Below are positions 42,280 through 50,987 of a stretch of 64,000 nucleotides of DNA, in pieces. The DNA lies in the NCBI GenBank assembly GCA_030263295.1, contig SZOS01000005.1:1-64000 (forward strand), in the 5' to 3' direction. Source of the DNA: Dokdonella_A sp014338185. GTDB lineage: Bacteria > Pseudomonadota > Gammaproteobacteria > Xanthomonadales > Rhodanobacteraceae. The translations under genes and the position numbers were made by a program. The notes under the pieces were generated by a model. That model saw nothing but the letters and a program-made list of their open reading frames with translations, had not been told where the DNA came from and searched no databases. Position 1 is the stretch's first letter; each line of letters starts with the position of its first letter.

Positions 42280-45200
42280 TTACTGGTTGAGCAGCTCGCG
42301 CCAGCCGCTACGATGCCAGATCGGAATCGCCGCGGACAGAACCTGGTCGATGGCCTCGCGCACGGGGATCGGGATGCCGGCCGGCAGACCCACGATCACG
42401 CCACCGCCGCCACCACGCTTGATCACCGGATCGCTCGGCGGCTCCGGCGCGGTCACCACCGCTCCGATGAGGCCGCGGCCACTGCCGATGCCACCCGCGG
42501 TCGGAATCGCTGCGCCGGTGGCCGCATCGATGGCCATGATCGAGTAGCGCGCACCCGGATCGCAGGGGTCGTCGCTCTTGGGAATCAGCCCGTACAGCAA
42601 CGCGACGTTGGCCGTCACGATCGGGATCGCGCGGCGCTGCGCGCGCTCGCCCCGCTCGGTGGCGATATTGAGGCGCATGCGCCAGCCGTGCGCCGCCACC
42701 GATGTCACGATCGGGTCGCCGCTGGCGTCCACCGAACCCATGCGCATCGGCGGCACTGCCGACGGCAGCGTGCCTCCGGGATTGGTGTAGCCCGTGATGC
42801 TGCGCACGTCGTTGCCGTCCTGGGCGATCGTCTGGGTGATGAGCTGGTTGGCCTTGATCGGATACCAGGCCGAAGCCGTGCCGTAATCGCGGATGCCGTA
42901 GAACGCCTGCTGCGGAATCAGGCTGGTGCGGTCGTCCTCGCCCAGGTACTTGCCGGTGCCGAACACGAGAATGGCACTGCGCGTGACCGGGTCGGCCAGT
43001 GCCGTGGGATTGAACACGATCGGCTGGTCGCCTGCAGCCGCCGCCCCGCCGCTGCCGTAGGTCGTGAACATGAGATCGACCTTCCAGTCATTGGGATCGT
43101 CGGCCGACAGATCGAAGCGCCACAGGTTGCCGGCAAGGTCGCCTGCATACGCGAGGTCATCGACCTCGTTGCTGCCCACATCGAACACCATGGGCGTGGA
43201 CAGGCCGAAGGTCTTGAAGCCCGCCGGCGGCGTCTGCGGCGCCTGGCTCGTGCGCAGTTCCTTGATCAGGGTGCCGGTTGCCAGGTCGATGACGAGCAGC
43301 GAGGTGCGGCTCGCCGCGGCTTCGAAGCGGTCGGAATCACGAGCGGCCGCCTCGACGTTCTCGGGAAAGTAACCCGTCGAGACCAGCGCGACCCACTTGT
43401 CGTCGTATTTCAGGCGCGCGATGTTGATCGAGTCATAGGTGTACCCGAGCGAGGCGCAGCTGCGTGCGCCGGGACTGCATGGCGGATCCCCCGCGGCGCT
43501 CGCGACATCGCCGCTGCTGAACTCCCACATGACCACGCCGTTGGTGCCCGCCGCGGTGGTCTCGTCGGGCTGGCTCGGCGCCGTCACATCGAGCGCGTAC
43601 ACGCCACGGCCTCCCAGGCGCAGCGACCCCACCAGCACCGTACGCCAGCGGCCATTGATGAACACGTCGCGCTCGCGCGGCTTGGCATCCACACCCGGCA
43701 CGAGGTCGGCATCGCGCACCGTGGCAGCAGCCAGGCGGCCGTTGCGAATCACCGTGTCGGGCACGAATGCCCATGACTCGGCGCCGCTGTCGGCATCGAA
43801 CGCATGCAGCATGCCGTCGTTCGCGCCCACGTACGCCATCGGGCGGCGCGCGCGCTGCGCATTCTGGTACTGGGCATAGGTCTGGCCAGTCGCGGCGGCG
43901 GTGGCTTCGGGCGAACCCGCGGGAAACATGTCGTGGTAGCCACCGCGCGGGGACGACACATAGGCCGGTTCACCGTTGATCACCGCACCCAGCAGCGATT
44001 GGCGCTGGCGCAACAGCGGCGTGGCCGGCGCGGTTTCGTTGTCGCGCTTGCCGCGCAGGTAATCCACGCGATCGGAACCGTAGCCATCGCAGTTGGGACC
44101 CGTGCCCGTGCATGGCGCCATGCCGGGCTTCTGGTTGAGCGCGTTCTGTTGCGCACTGGTCAGGCTGGCCCAGCGGAATGGCCTGCCGCCCGCCGCGCCA
44201 TCCGAGGTCACCATGATGCGGCTGTTGGGATCACGCACCGGATTCGTGCCGGCTGGATCGGCGCAACTGCCACCCGTGAGCAGGCAGCCTGCATCCCACA
44301 CCACGCTGTCAGGCTGGCCGGCCGCATCGAGCGTCATCCGGCGCAGGCTGCCCGGCCAGCCGCTGGTGTCATAGCCACCGCGATAGGCACTGTTGCCGCC
44401 GGTCATGATCGGCAGCGATACCGCGGCCGGGGTCGAGGAGCTGCTCTGTGCGACCACGCTGGCGATGATCCGGCGCAGCGCGTTGATGAGGTCGTCGGGG
44501 CTGGCCGCCGAGATGTAGTCACCGCGGCTGTTGAGCCCGGCATGCCACATGTCGTCGATCTTCTCGTTGGTGTCGCTGTAGGGCGAGCTGCCGATGAGCC
44601 CGGGCCACTGGATGTCGCCCTGGCGCAGCTTGAGGTAGTTTGCCGCGGTCTGCGGGATCGTGCCGCTCACGCCCAGGCCGATCATGAACTGCACCATGTG
44701 CGGCCAGGTCGCCGGGTCATTGGCCGGATTCCAGTACAGCTCCTTGTTGTCGAGCCAGTTGTCGCCCGGCTGCAGCGGCGTGCTGCCGGTGATGCCGGTG
44801 GTGCGATCGGCCAGATAGGGACGCACCTTGAGCTTGGTCTGGGGATTGCCCTGGAAGTCCGGGCGCAGGTCGGTGGCCCAGTAATGGAACGCGATGTTGG
44901 CCATCGTGTTCTGGGCCGCGGCGGTCGCGGTCTCGTTCCAGAAGATCTTCGACTGCAGGTCAGTGGTCGAATAGCTGCGGCCATCGGGCAGAGAGCCGAT
45001 CGCGATCGTGTCCTTGCGCGTGACCGACACCGTGGAGTTGTTCCACAGGCCGTCGGTCATCTGGATGTGGAAGTTCTTGCGGCAACTGAGCTCACGCCCG
45101 GTGGCGCGTTCCCAGTACGGATTGGTGTCGGATGCGCCCGTCGCGCGCTGGTAGAACTGGCCGACGCGATTGGCCGCGGTCTGGTTGGGGGTGCTGCCGC

Positions 45201-46110
45201 CCACGGGCGTGGAAAACAGCCAGTTGTAGAAATCCGTGCGCGTCGTCACCGCCGCGTCTTCGAATGGGTAGATCCTGGTGCTGGCACTGAGCTGACGCGT
45301 GTTGATGTTCTGCCACGCCACGCGAATGCCCTTGTCGAACGATGCATAGGCGCGCGAGACCGAGCTCACCGACGCCGTGTAGCGCGTGTGGTAGTAGGAA
45401 TACCAGTTGGCGAAGTTCTGCTGCTCGGCGACGGGCAGCGGCACCCATTCCCAGTTGCCGGGTGTGTACAGCGTCCCGGTATTGCTGATGCGGCCATCGG
45501 CGTCGAGCGTGAGCGTGACGCTGCTCTTGAGGCGGTAGTAGCCCGCAGTGTTGCCGCAAAACCGAGTTCCGCTCCCGAGGTTGCGCGTGCTGGAGCTCGT
45601 GGGCGACACGGGACGGTTGGGAAGAATGCCGTTGTCCCACGCCGCCGTGAAGCGCGCGTCGGGGAACGCACTCACGCCATCGGCCTTGAGCGGCGGCAGG
45701 TAGGTCGAGTTGGGGTTGTAGTACACGCCGTTCATCGCCCACGACCGCGGATCGGCCGGATCGGTCACGCGCGGATCGATCACGCCGGCGCACAGGTAGG
45801 GCGAACCGCCGCTGTTCCAGGACTGCGAACCCGAGGTGTTCTGCTGGTCGGTCGCCCCCCAAGCCGCGCCGGTGTACGGGCGCCGGTCGGGCATGTAGTT
45901 GCGCCCCATCGAGCCCGAGTCGTCGAAGGTGAGGACCACGTTGGGCGCGACCTTGGAGGTCAGTTCGGGCGGCGTGGTGAGCAGGTTCACCGTGCCCGGC
46001 GCCGGGGTCGGTCCCGCTGCCTGCGCCACGGGCACGGCGCCGATGCCGGTGGCAGCACACACGAGTGCGATCGAAAGGGTCAGGCTGGACGATGAGATGA
46101 GGCGGTTCAT
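42280..46110 (-). CDS. pilY1: Type IV pilus tip/assembly protein PilY1
   Basis: 1276-residue secreted protein associated with the pilus tip, needed for pilus extension, adhesion and surface sensing. A signal peptide of about 31 residues ends at AQA. The N-terminal von Willebrand A-like region opens with VVLTFDDSGSMG, a MIDAS motif D63-x-S65-x-S67. The C-terminal half is the beta-propeller PilC/PilY1 domain, with YVGANDGMLHAFDAD and YAGDLAGNLWRFDLSADDP. The stretch before YAGDL, where relatives have a D-x-D-x-D-G calcium loop, reads FDVGSNEVDDLA, so that site looks degenerate. Start 46110 has AGGAG upstream; longer in-frame sequence lies outside the signal peptide. No separate pilY2 gene follows. 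Confidence 0.95.
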   Translation of the reverse strand: MNRLISSSSLTLSIALVCAATGIGAVPVAQAAGPTPAPGTVNLLTTPPELTSKVAPNVVLTFDDSGSMGRNYMPDRRPYTGAAWGATDQQNTSGSQSWNSGGSPYLCAGVIDPRVTDPADPRSWAMNGVYYNPNSTYLPPLKADGVSAFPDARFTAAWDNGILPNRPVSPTSSSTRNLGSGTRFCGNTAGYYRLKSSVTLTLDADGRISNTGTLYTPGNWEWVPLPVAEQQNFANWYSYYHTRYTASVSSVSRAYASFDKGIRVAWQNINTRQLSASTRIYPFEDAAVTTRTDFYNWLFSTPVGGSTPNQTAANRVGQFYQRATGASDTNPYWERATGRELSCRKNFHIQMTDGLWNNSTVSVTRKDTIAIGSLPDGRSYSTTDLQSKIFWNETATAAAQNTMANIAFHYWATDLRPDFQGNPQTKLKVRPYLADRTTGITGSTPLQPGDNWLDNKELYWNPANDPATWPHMVQFMIGLGVSGTIPQTAANYLKLRQGDIQWPGLIGSSPYSDTNEKIDDMWHAGLNSRGDYISAASPDDLINALRRIIASVVAQSSSSTPAAVSLPIMTGGNSAYRGGYDTSGWPGSLRRMTLDAAGQPDSVVWDAGCLLTGGSCADPAGTNPVRDPNSRIMVTSDGAAGGRPFRWASLTSAQQNALNQKPGMAPCTGTGPNCDGYGSDRVDYLRGKRDNETAPATPLLRQRQSLLGAVINGEPAYVSSPRGGYHDMFPAGSPEATAAATGQTYAQYQNAQRARRPMAYVGANDGMLHAFDADSGAESWAFVPDTVIRNGRLAAATVRDADLVPGVDAKPRERDVFINGRWRTVLVGSLRLGGRGVYALDVTAPSQPDETTAAGTNGVVMWEFSSGDVASAAGDPPCSPGARSCASLGYTYDSINIARLKYDDKWVALVSTGYFPENVEAAARDSDRFEAAASRTSLLVIDLATGTLIKELRTSQAPQTPPAGFKTFGLSTPMVFDVGSNEVDDLAYAGDLAGNLWRFDLSADDPNDWKVDLMFTTYGSGGAAAAGDQPIVFNPTALADPVTRSAILVFGTGKYLGEDDRTSLIPQQAFYGIRDYGTASAWYPIKANQLITQTIAQDGNDVRSITGYTNPGGTLPSAVPPMRMGSVDASGDPIVTSVAAHGWRMRLNIATERGERAQRRAIPIVTANVALLYGLIPKSDDPCDPGARYSIMAIDAATGAAIPTAGGIGSGRGLIGAVVTAPEPPSDPVIKRGGGGGVIVGLPAGIPIPVREAIDQVLSAAIPIWHRSGWRELLNQ

Positions 46111-46144
46111 GGGCTCGCTCCTGGGCACATCGACGGGATCACGG

Positions 46145-46786
46145 CTACGGCGTGGCCGCGCCGGCATCGGTCATGTTGGATGCTGAATACACGCTCTCGA
46201 CCACACGCTGCACCGAGGCGTTGCCGCCCTGGCTGCGCGCGGTGATGCGGTAGAAGTGGTAGGCGTTCTGGGATTCCGGATCGATCGCGCCCGACTGCTG
46301 GCCGAACTTGGGCGGCACATTCGGACCCACGTCCTCGATCATCACCTCGGGTTGCCGCGCGAGCGAAGCGGTCTCCTCGTCGCCACCCAGACCCGACAGC
46401 ACATGGGCGTAGCTGGGCATGCCCGGCAGGGCCGACACCCACGAGAACGAACTGCGGAACTGCTGCACGCCCGCGAGCAGCGTGCCGGTCTGGCTTGGCC
46501 GGTAGACACAGGTATCGGTGCCGCCCACGCACGGTGGCAGCGGATTGCCCACGGGGTCGTTGAACCTCACGTGCCACAGCCAGGCCTCGGTACCGCGCAC
46601 CGCGCTTTCCGCACCCATCATCGCGAGCTGCTGGTTGCGCATGCCACCGGTCATCTTCTCCTGCAGGATCGAGGTGCCCATCGCGGTCAGCGTGAGCAAC
46701 GTGATCAGCAGCAGGAATACCAGCGCCACGAACAGCACGGCGCCGCGCTGCTGTCGCCCAATGGAAATGGTCTGCATGGTCATCAT
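46145..46786 (-). CDS. pilX: Type IV pilus minor pilin PilX
   Basis: 213-residue PilX, a minor pilin in the priming complex with PilV, PilW and FimT/FimU. The N-terminus lacks the standard G-F-T-L-x-E site and instead has RQQRGAVLFVALVFLLLITL, the PilX_N pattern, followed by ILQEKMTGGMRNQQLAMMGAESA. The globular domain has two cysteines close together (PPCVGGTDTC). Three in-frame ATGs (46786, 46783, 46777) are possible; no strong ribosome site distinguishes them. Gap to pilW is 7 bp. Confidence 0.92.
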   Translation of the reverse strand: MMTMQTISIGRQQRGAVLFVALVFLLLITLLTLTAMGTSILQEKMTGGMRNQQLAMMGAESAVRGTEAWLWHVRFNDPVGNPLPPCVGGTDTCVYRPSQTGTLLAGVQQFRSSFSWVSALPGMPSYAHVLSGLGGDEETASLARQPEVMIEDVGPNVPPKFGQQSGAIDPESQNAYHFYRITARSQGGNASVQRVVESVYSASNMTDAGAATP

Positions 46787-46793
46787 GGTCGGC

Positions 46794-48143
46794 CTAGAGG
46801 TGGCGGTCACGGACGGAAACATAGGCGATGAACTCCCGGCGCAACTGGCTGCCGGCATTGATCCCCGAGGGCAGTGCATCACCGTCGGCCCTGGTGAAGG
46901 TGCTGCCATCGAAACGATAGGTGCGACCCGCATTGTCGAGCCCGAACACCTCGTTCACGGTGTTGAGCAGCAGATGCGGTTCGATCGTGCGTACCGCACG
47001 CCACATGCAGCCGGGTTCGAGATTGAGCCCGGGAGGCGGCGCCGGGCAGCCGCCCGCGCCATTGACCTGCTCGGCGGTCAGGAACTGGGTGTTGCCGCCC
47101 GCGTCCTGCACGCCATAGCGGAACGCGAGCTGGTCCACCCCGCGCACGAGTTCCTGCTCGACACCGTTCTCGCGACGGATCAACACCGGAATCAGGCGCT
47201 GCGCGGCGGCGCTGTTGGGCCGCGCATCCGGGCTGTTGTCGGCACGGAACGCGAGGTAGTAGCTCACGGTCACGAAGTCGTCGGTGAAGTTGAACAGGCG
47301 CACGTCACGCGTGCTGTTGCCCGAGCACACCGCGCCCAGCGCACCGGGCAGGATGCCGCCGCTGGTCGCGGGCGCGGTGCCGATCATGACCGTATTGCCG
47401 GCCACGGCGCTGATCGGGACCACCACGGGATTGACGCAATCGGAAATGAGCGCAAGCCCCGGCTGCATGCGCGAAATGGGATCATCGCCCGTCTGCGGAC
47501 TGAGCGTGATCGCGGTGCCATTGGTCAATGGCGCCGCCGCCGGTGTCGCGCACGCGCCCATGCCCACCGGCCAGCCCGTGCCGCGCTGATAGCGAATCGT
47601 GAGCACGTCGGAGGCTGGCACGCGGCTCCCGTCAGCCAAGCCCATCGCGGGAATCTGGCCCGGCCCGGTGGGCATCGTGGGTGTGCAACTGCTCGAACTG
47701 CAGGAATAGCCCTGCACGAACCAGCGTGGGCTCAGCGCATAGGCGACCGTCGCCGATGCCGCAGCCGCGTTGCCCGAGCCGTCGATGCTGTTGATCCTGC
47801 TGTCGGGCAGCCTGAGATCGGGCGCAAACACCATCGGCGCGCGCGCCGGCACCACGGGCGACACCGTACCCGGTGCCGCGCCGCCCTGGGTGTTGCTGCA
47901 GTACTGCGCGCCGAGCATGCGCAAATCGCGCTCCATCTGGCTGACCGCGAAGCGCCCGTTCTCCTGCAAGCGCGCCAGCGCATCCTGCAGCTTGTTGGTG
48001 CGGCTGGTGCTGTTGAACAGGCTCATGATGCCGATGCTGAGCAGCAGCCCCAGCGTCAAGGCGATCATGATCTCGATCAGGGAGAAGCCGCGGGCGGCGA
48101 CGACATTGCGGCGGACGGCCGCGCTGGCTGGACGAGGAATCAT
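46794..48143 (-). CDS. pilW: Type IV pilus minor pilin PilW
   Basis: 449-residue PilW-family minor pilin. A long basic leader of about 19 residues (MIPRPASAAVRRNVVAARG) precedes the PilD cleavage site and FSLIEIMIALTLGLLLSIGI. The rest is a large globular periplasmic domain with several cysteines. ATG 48143 overlaps the pilV stop by 4 bp, so the two are coupled. At 449 residues it is longer than PilW of P. aeruginosa, as is common in xanthomonads. Confidence 0.92.
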   Translation of the reverse strand: MIPRPASAAVRRNVVAARGFSLIEIMIALTLGLLLSIGIMSLFNSTSRTNKLQDALARLQENGRFAVSQMERDLRMLGAQYCSNTQGGAAPGTVSPVVPARAPMVFAPDLRLPDSRINSIDGSGNAAAASATVAYALSPRWFVQGYSCSSSSCTPTMPTGPGQIPAMGLADGSRVPASDVLTIRYQRGTGWPVGMGACATPAAAPLTNGTAITLSPQTGDDPISRMQPGLALISDCVNPVVVPISAVAGNTVMIGTAPATSGGILPGALGAVCSGNSTRDVRLFNFTDDFVTVSYYLAFRADNSPDARPNSAAAQRLIPVLIRRENGVEQELVRGVDQLAFRYGVQDAGGNTQFLTAEQVNGAGGCPAPPPGLNLEPGCMWRAVRTIEPHLLLNTVNEVFGLDNAGRTYRFDGSTFTRADGDALPSGINAGSQLRREFIAYVSVRDRHL

Positions 48144-48655
48144 GGCTGGAACACCCAGGCAAAGGTTTGCGTGGCCGGCGCACTCGGCGTCGCGCTGCGG
48201 GACAGGTCGGCTTCGGTCCATTCGATCACCATCGAACACACACCGTTGAACGGCTCGGTGCCCGTCCCCACGGGCGTGTTGCCTTCGCCGTAGCCGCCGT
48301 TGCATGTGATCGTGGCCTCGCCGGCGGGCAACTGGTCGATGAGCTGCTGGCTCCACAGCTCCTTGTCGCGCGCGGCCAGAGCGGTCGGGTTGCAGGCGCC
48401 ACCGCAGTTGCCGGCTCCAACCGTGCTCGCGTTGTAGGTGCCGTTGTAGTCGTTGGCATGGCCCACGTTGCTGCGCATGCGGTCGGCCATCGATTGGGCG
48501 AGGAACGAAGCCTGGGTGCGCAGGTAGGCACTGTGGTTGGTGCGCACCGACAGCACCATCAGGCCGGCCACGCCGAGCAGGCCCAACGTGAAGATCAGCA
48601 CGGCGATCAGCACTTCGAGCAGGGTGAAGCCGCGGGGTTGCTTGGACAGGATCAT
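48140..48655 (-). CDS. pilV: Type IV pilus modification/minor pilin PilV
   Basis: 171-residue minor pilin. The leader MILSKQPRG is followed by FTLLEVLIAVLIFTLGLLGV, the standard class III signal. NHSAYLRTQASFLAQSMADRMR is the PilV helix signature. Four cysteines lie in the globular part, including CGGAC. 10 bp separate it from fimT and it overlaps pilW by 4 bp. Confidence 0.92.
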   Translation of the reverse strand: MILSKQPRGFTLLEVLIAVLIFTLGLLGVAGLMVLSVRTNHSAYLRTQASFLAQSMADRMRSNVGHANDYNGTYNASTVGAGNCGGACNPTALAARDKELWSQQLIDQLPAGEATITCNGGYGEGNTPVGTGTEPFNGVCSMVIEWTEADLSRSATPSAPATQTFAWVFQP

Positions 48656-48665
48656 CGTGGGGTCC

Positions 48666-49301
48666 TCAGCCGCAGGCGCCGGCGGGTGAACTGGTGGTGT
48701 CGCGGTGACTTTCGAGGGTGCCGCTTGCACCCACGTGTATCCAGCGCGACTGCAACGCGTCGGCGTAGCCGGCGGGCCGGCACACGCTGAAGTCGAAACC
48801 CGCGCCGCCGCCCTGCAGGCCGCCCATCGCGGTGAACACCACCTGGGTACCGCTGCCAAGGATGCGATAGCCGTCATCGAGCGCATCCTGATGGCGCAGG
48901 CACAGCGGCACCGTGCTCGCGGGCACCACCGCATTGTCCAGATACGCGGTGCACGCCGCCGAAGTGGCGCCCGGCGACGTGGGCGTCGCCTCCACGCCAG
49001 TCGCGGTCTCCTTCGACACCACCACCTGCCAGCCCTGGCTCCAGTCGCCACCGTTGGCGATCACCGCCGCGGGGCGACCGCGCTTGACCGCTTCGGTGCG
49101 CGCGGTATTGAGCGCACCGATCAGGTTGTTGGTGTTTTCGGTCACCGCCATGCGCGCGGAAAACTCGCGGAAACTCGGAAACGCGATCGCCGCGAGGACG
49201 GCCACCAGGGCCACCGTGATCATGAGCTCGATCATCGTGAAGCCGCGCGTACGCACTGGCCGCGAACTCCCCCTGCGAGCCTTGCATGCTTGGATATGCA
49301 T
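48666..49301 (-). CDS. fimT: GspH/FimT-type minor pilin
   Basis: 211-residue pseudopilin/minor pilin of the GspH family (FimT or FimU role). The leader MHIQACKARRGSSRPVRTRG ends at the PilD site, followed by FTMIELMITVALVAVLAAIA and FPSFREFSARMAVTENTNNL, the family pattern. The C-terminal part holds pairs of cysteines. ATG 49301 has GGAGG five bases upstream. It is the first gene of the minor pilin operon, 201 bp after ispH. FimT proteins can bind DNA in natural transformation, but whether this one does cannot be told here. Confidence 0.9.
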   Translation of the reverse strand: MHIQACKARRGSSRPVRTRGFTMIELMITVALVAVLAAIAFPSFREFSARMAVTENTNNLIGALNTARTEAVKRGRPAAVIANGGDWSQGWQVVVSKETATGVEATPTSPGATSAACTAYLDNAVVPASTVPLCLRHQDALDDGYRILGSGTQVVFTAMGGLQGGGAGFDFSVCRPAGYADALQSRWIHVGASGTLESHRDTTSSPAGACG

Positions 49302-49502
49302 CAAAACCTCCGCCGATGTGTCCATCCGCCCGGATCGTCGCACGTCGGTGGCGCAGTGCGATAGGCCTATCCTAGCCACAAGCCTGCGACAAGGCGGGCC
49401 GGCCCCGATCATCGGCGACAGTCCGCCGACGAACGGCGCGCCTGCCCATGCGGGACGGCCTGCGCGAGGCGGTGCCGTGACGGTCGGCGCGGCCGCACCG
49501 GC

Positions 49503-50450
49503 CTAGCGCGCGCGCCGCAGGCGCAGCTCCCTGGGCAGCGCGAACACCATGTCCTCGGGCTTGCCGTCGAGTTCGCGCACGCTGCTCGCACCCACCGCGC
49601 GCAGGTGCTCGACCACCTCGCGCACGAGCTTTTCGGGCGCCGAGGCCCCCGCGGTCACGCCGATGCGCTGGCGTCCCTCCAGCCACAGCGGGCTGATGTC
49701 GCTGGCGCCATCGATGAGGAACGCGGGCACGCCCTGCTTTTCGGCCAGCTCGCGCAGGCGGTTGGAGTTGGAGCTGTTGGGCGAGCCCACCACCAGCACG
49801 AGGTCGCACTGCTGGCCGAGCCGGCGCACCGCGTCCTGGCGATTCTGCGTGGCATAGCAGATGTCGTCGTGGCGCGGACCCTGCAGCGCGGGAAACCGCT
49901 CGCGCAGCGCCTTGATGATCGCGATGGTGTCATCCACCGACAGCGTGGTCTGGGTCACGTAGGCGATCTGTTCGGGATCGCGTGGCTGCAGCCGCGTCAC
50001 GCCCGCGAGATCCTCGACCAGGTGGATCGCGCCCGCATAGGCCGCATCCCACTGCCCCATCGTGCCCTGCACTTCGGGATGGCCGGCGTGGCCGATCAGG
50101 GCCACGTCGCGCCCGGCCTTGCCATGCCGACCCACTTCCAGGTGCACCTTGGTGACCAGTGGGCAGGTCGCGTCGAAGATGCGCAGCTTGCGCTGCGCCG
50201 CCTCCTCGCGCACCGCGCGCGACACGCCATGGGCACTGAAGATCGCGGTGGCGCCGTTGGGCACCTCGACCAGGTCCTCGACGAACACCGCGCCCTTCGC
50301 CCGCAGGTTGTCGACGACGTAGCGGTTGTGCACGACCTCGTGGCGCACGTAGATCGGCGCGCCGAAGGCTTCCAGCGCACGCTCTACGATCTCGATCGCG
50401 CGATCGACACCCGCGCAGAAGCCGCGCGGATTGGCCAGGATGACTTCCAT
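49503..50450 (-). CDS. ispH: 4-hydroxy-3-methylbut-2-enyl diphosphate reductase
   Basis: Last enzyme of the MEP isoprenoid pathway, producing IPP and DMAPP with a 4Fe-4S cluster. The 315 residues show the cluster cysteines in ANPRGFCAGV (C12), DATCPLVTKVH and DICYATQNRQ, with substrate-binding SAHGVS, GHAGHPEVQGT and VGSPNSSNSNRLRELA. It starts 7 bp after lspA, with fkpB missing from between them, and ends 201 bp before fimT. Confidence 0.96.
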   Translation of the reverse strand: MEVILANPRGFCAGVDRAIEIVERALEAFGAPIYVRHEVVHNRYVVDNLRAKGAVFVEDLVEVPNGATAIFSAHGVSRAVREEAAQRKLRIFDATCPLVTKVHLEVGRHGKAGRDVALIGHAGHPEVQGTMGQWDAAYAGAIHLVEDLAGVTRLQPRDPEQIAYVTQTTLSVDDTIAIIKALRERFPALQGPRHDDICYATQNRQDAVRRLGQQCDLVLVVGSPNSSNSNRLRELAEKQGVPAFLIDGASDISPLWLEGRQRIGVTAGASAPEKLVREVVEHLRAVGASSVRELDGKPEDMVFALPRELRLRRAR

Positions 50451-50457
50451 CGGCCGA

Positions 50458-50973
50458 TTATCCGCGCTGGCCACGCGCGTGCCCACTGCCCAGGCCGTAC
50501 ACGATGAGCATGACCGCACCGATGCTGATCGCGGCATCGGCGATGTTGAACGCGGGCCAGTGCGCGTCCCCCCAGTGCACGTCGATGAAGTCGACCACGT
50601 GGCCGAGCCGCAGGCGATCGGCGAGGTTGCCGAGCGCGCCGCCGACGATGAGCGCGAGCGGCGCGGCGTTGCGCCAGTCGTGGCGCGGCAGCCGCGCGAG
50701 CCACCACGCCATCACGCCGCTCACGCCCACGGCCAGCGCGGTGAACAGCCAGCGCTGCCAGCCGTCGGCCGAGGCGAGCAGGCTGAAGGCCGCGCCGGGA
50801 TTGAATGCGAGCGTCCAGTCGAGCAGGCCCGCGATCACCTGCTGCGGCACATGCGGCGTGAGCTTGGCCAGCGCGAGCAGCTTGGTGGCCTGGTCGAGCC
50901 CGATCACGAGCACCGACAGCAGCAGCCAGACCAGTGCGGAGCGCGCCGGCGGCCCGGATGCGGGGGAAGTCAT
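50458..50973 (-). CDS. lspA: Lipoprotein signal peptidase (SPase II)
   Basis: Inner-membrane aspartic protease that cleaves signal peptides of prolipoproteins such as the A2M and PDZ lipoproteins in this window. The 171 residues have four helices. The catalytic aspartates lie in GGALGNLADRLRLGHVVDF and FNIADAAISIG; FNPGAAFSLL is also conserved. ATG 50973 is 14 bp after the ileS stop, consistent with one operon. Confidence 0.95.
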   Translation of the reverse strand: MTSPASGPPARSALVWLLLSVLVIGLDQATKLLALAKLTPHVPQQVIAGLLDWTLAFNPGAAFSLLASADGWQRWLFTALAVGVSGVMAWWLARLPRHDWRNAAPLALIVGGALGNLADRLRLGHVVDFIDVHWGDAHWPAFNIADAAISIGAVMLIVYGLGSGHARGQRG

Positions 50974-50987
50974 CGCCGATACCCCAC

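Noticed and set aside
49302..49502. Sigma54 promoter before fimT
   Set aside because: No TGGCAC-N5-TTGC pattern is present. A palindrome ATAGGCCTAT (49361-49370) is the only notable feature and is too short to interpret.
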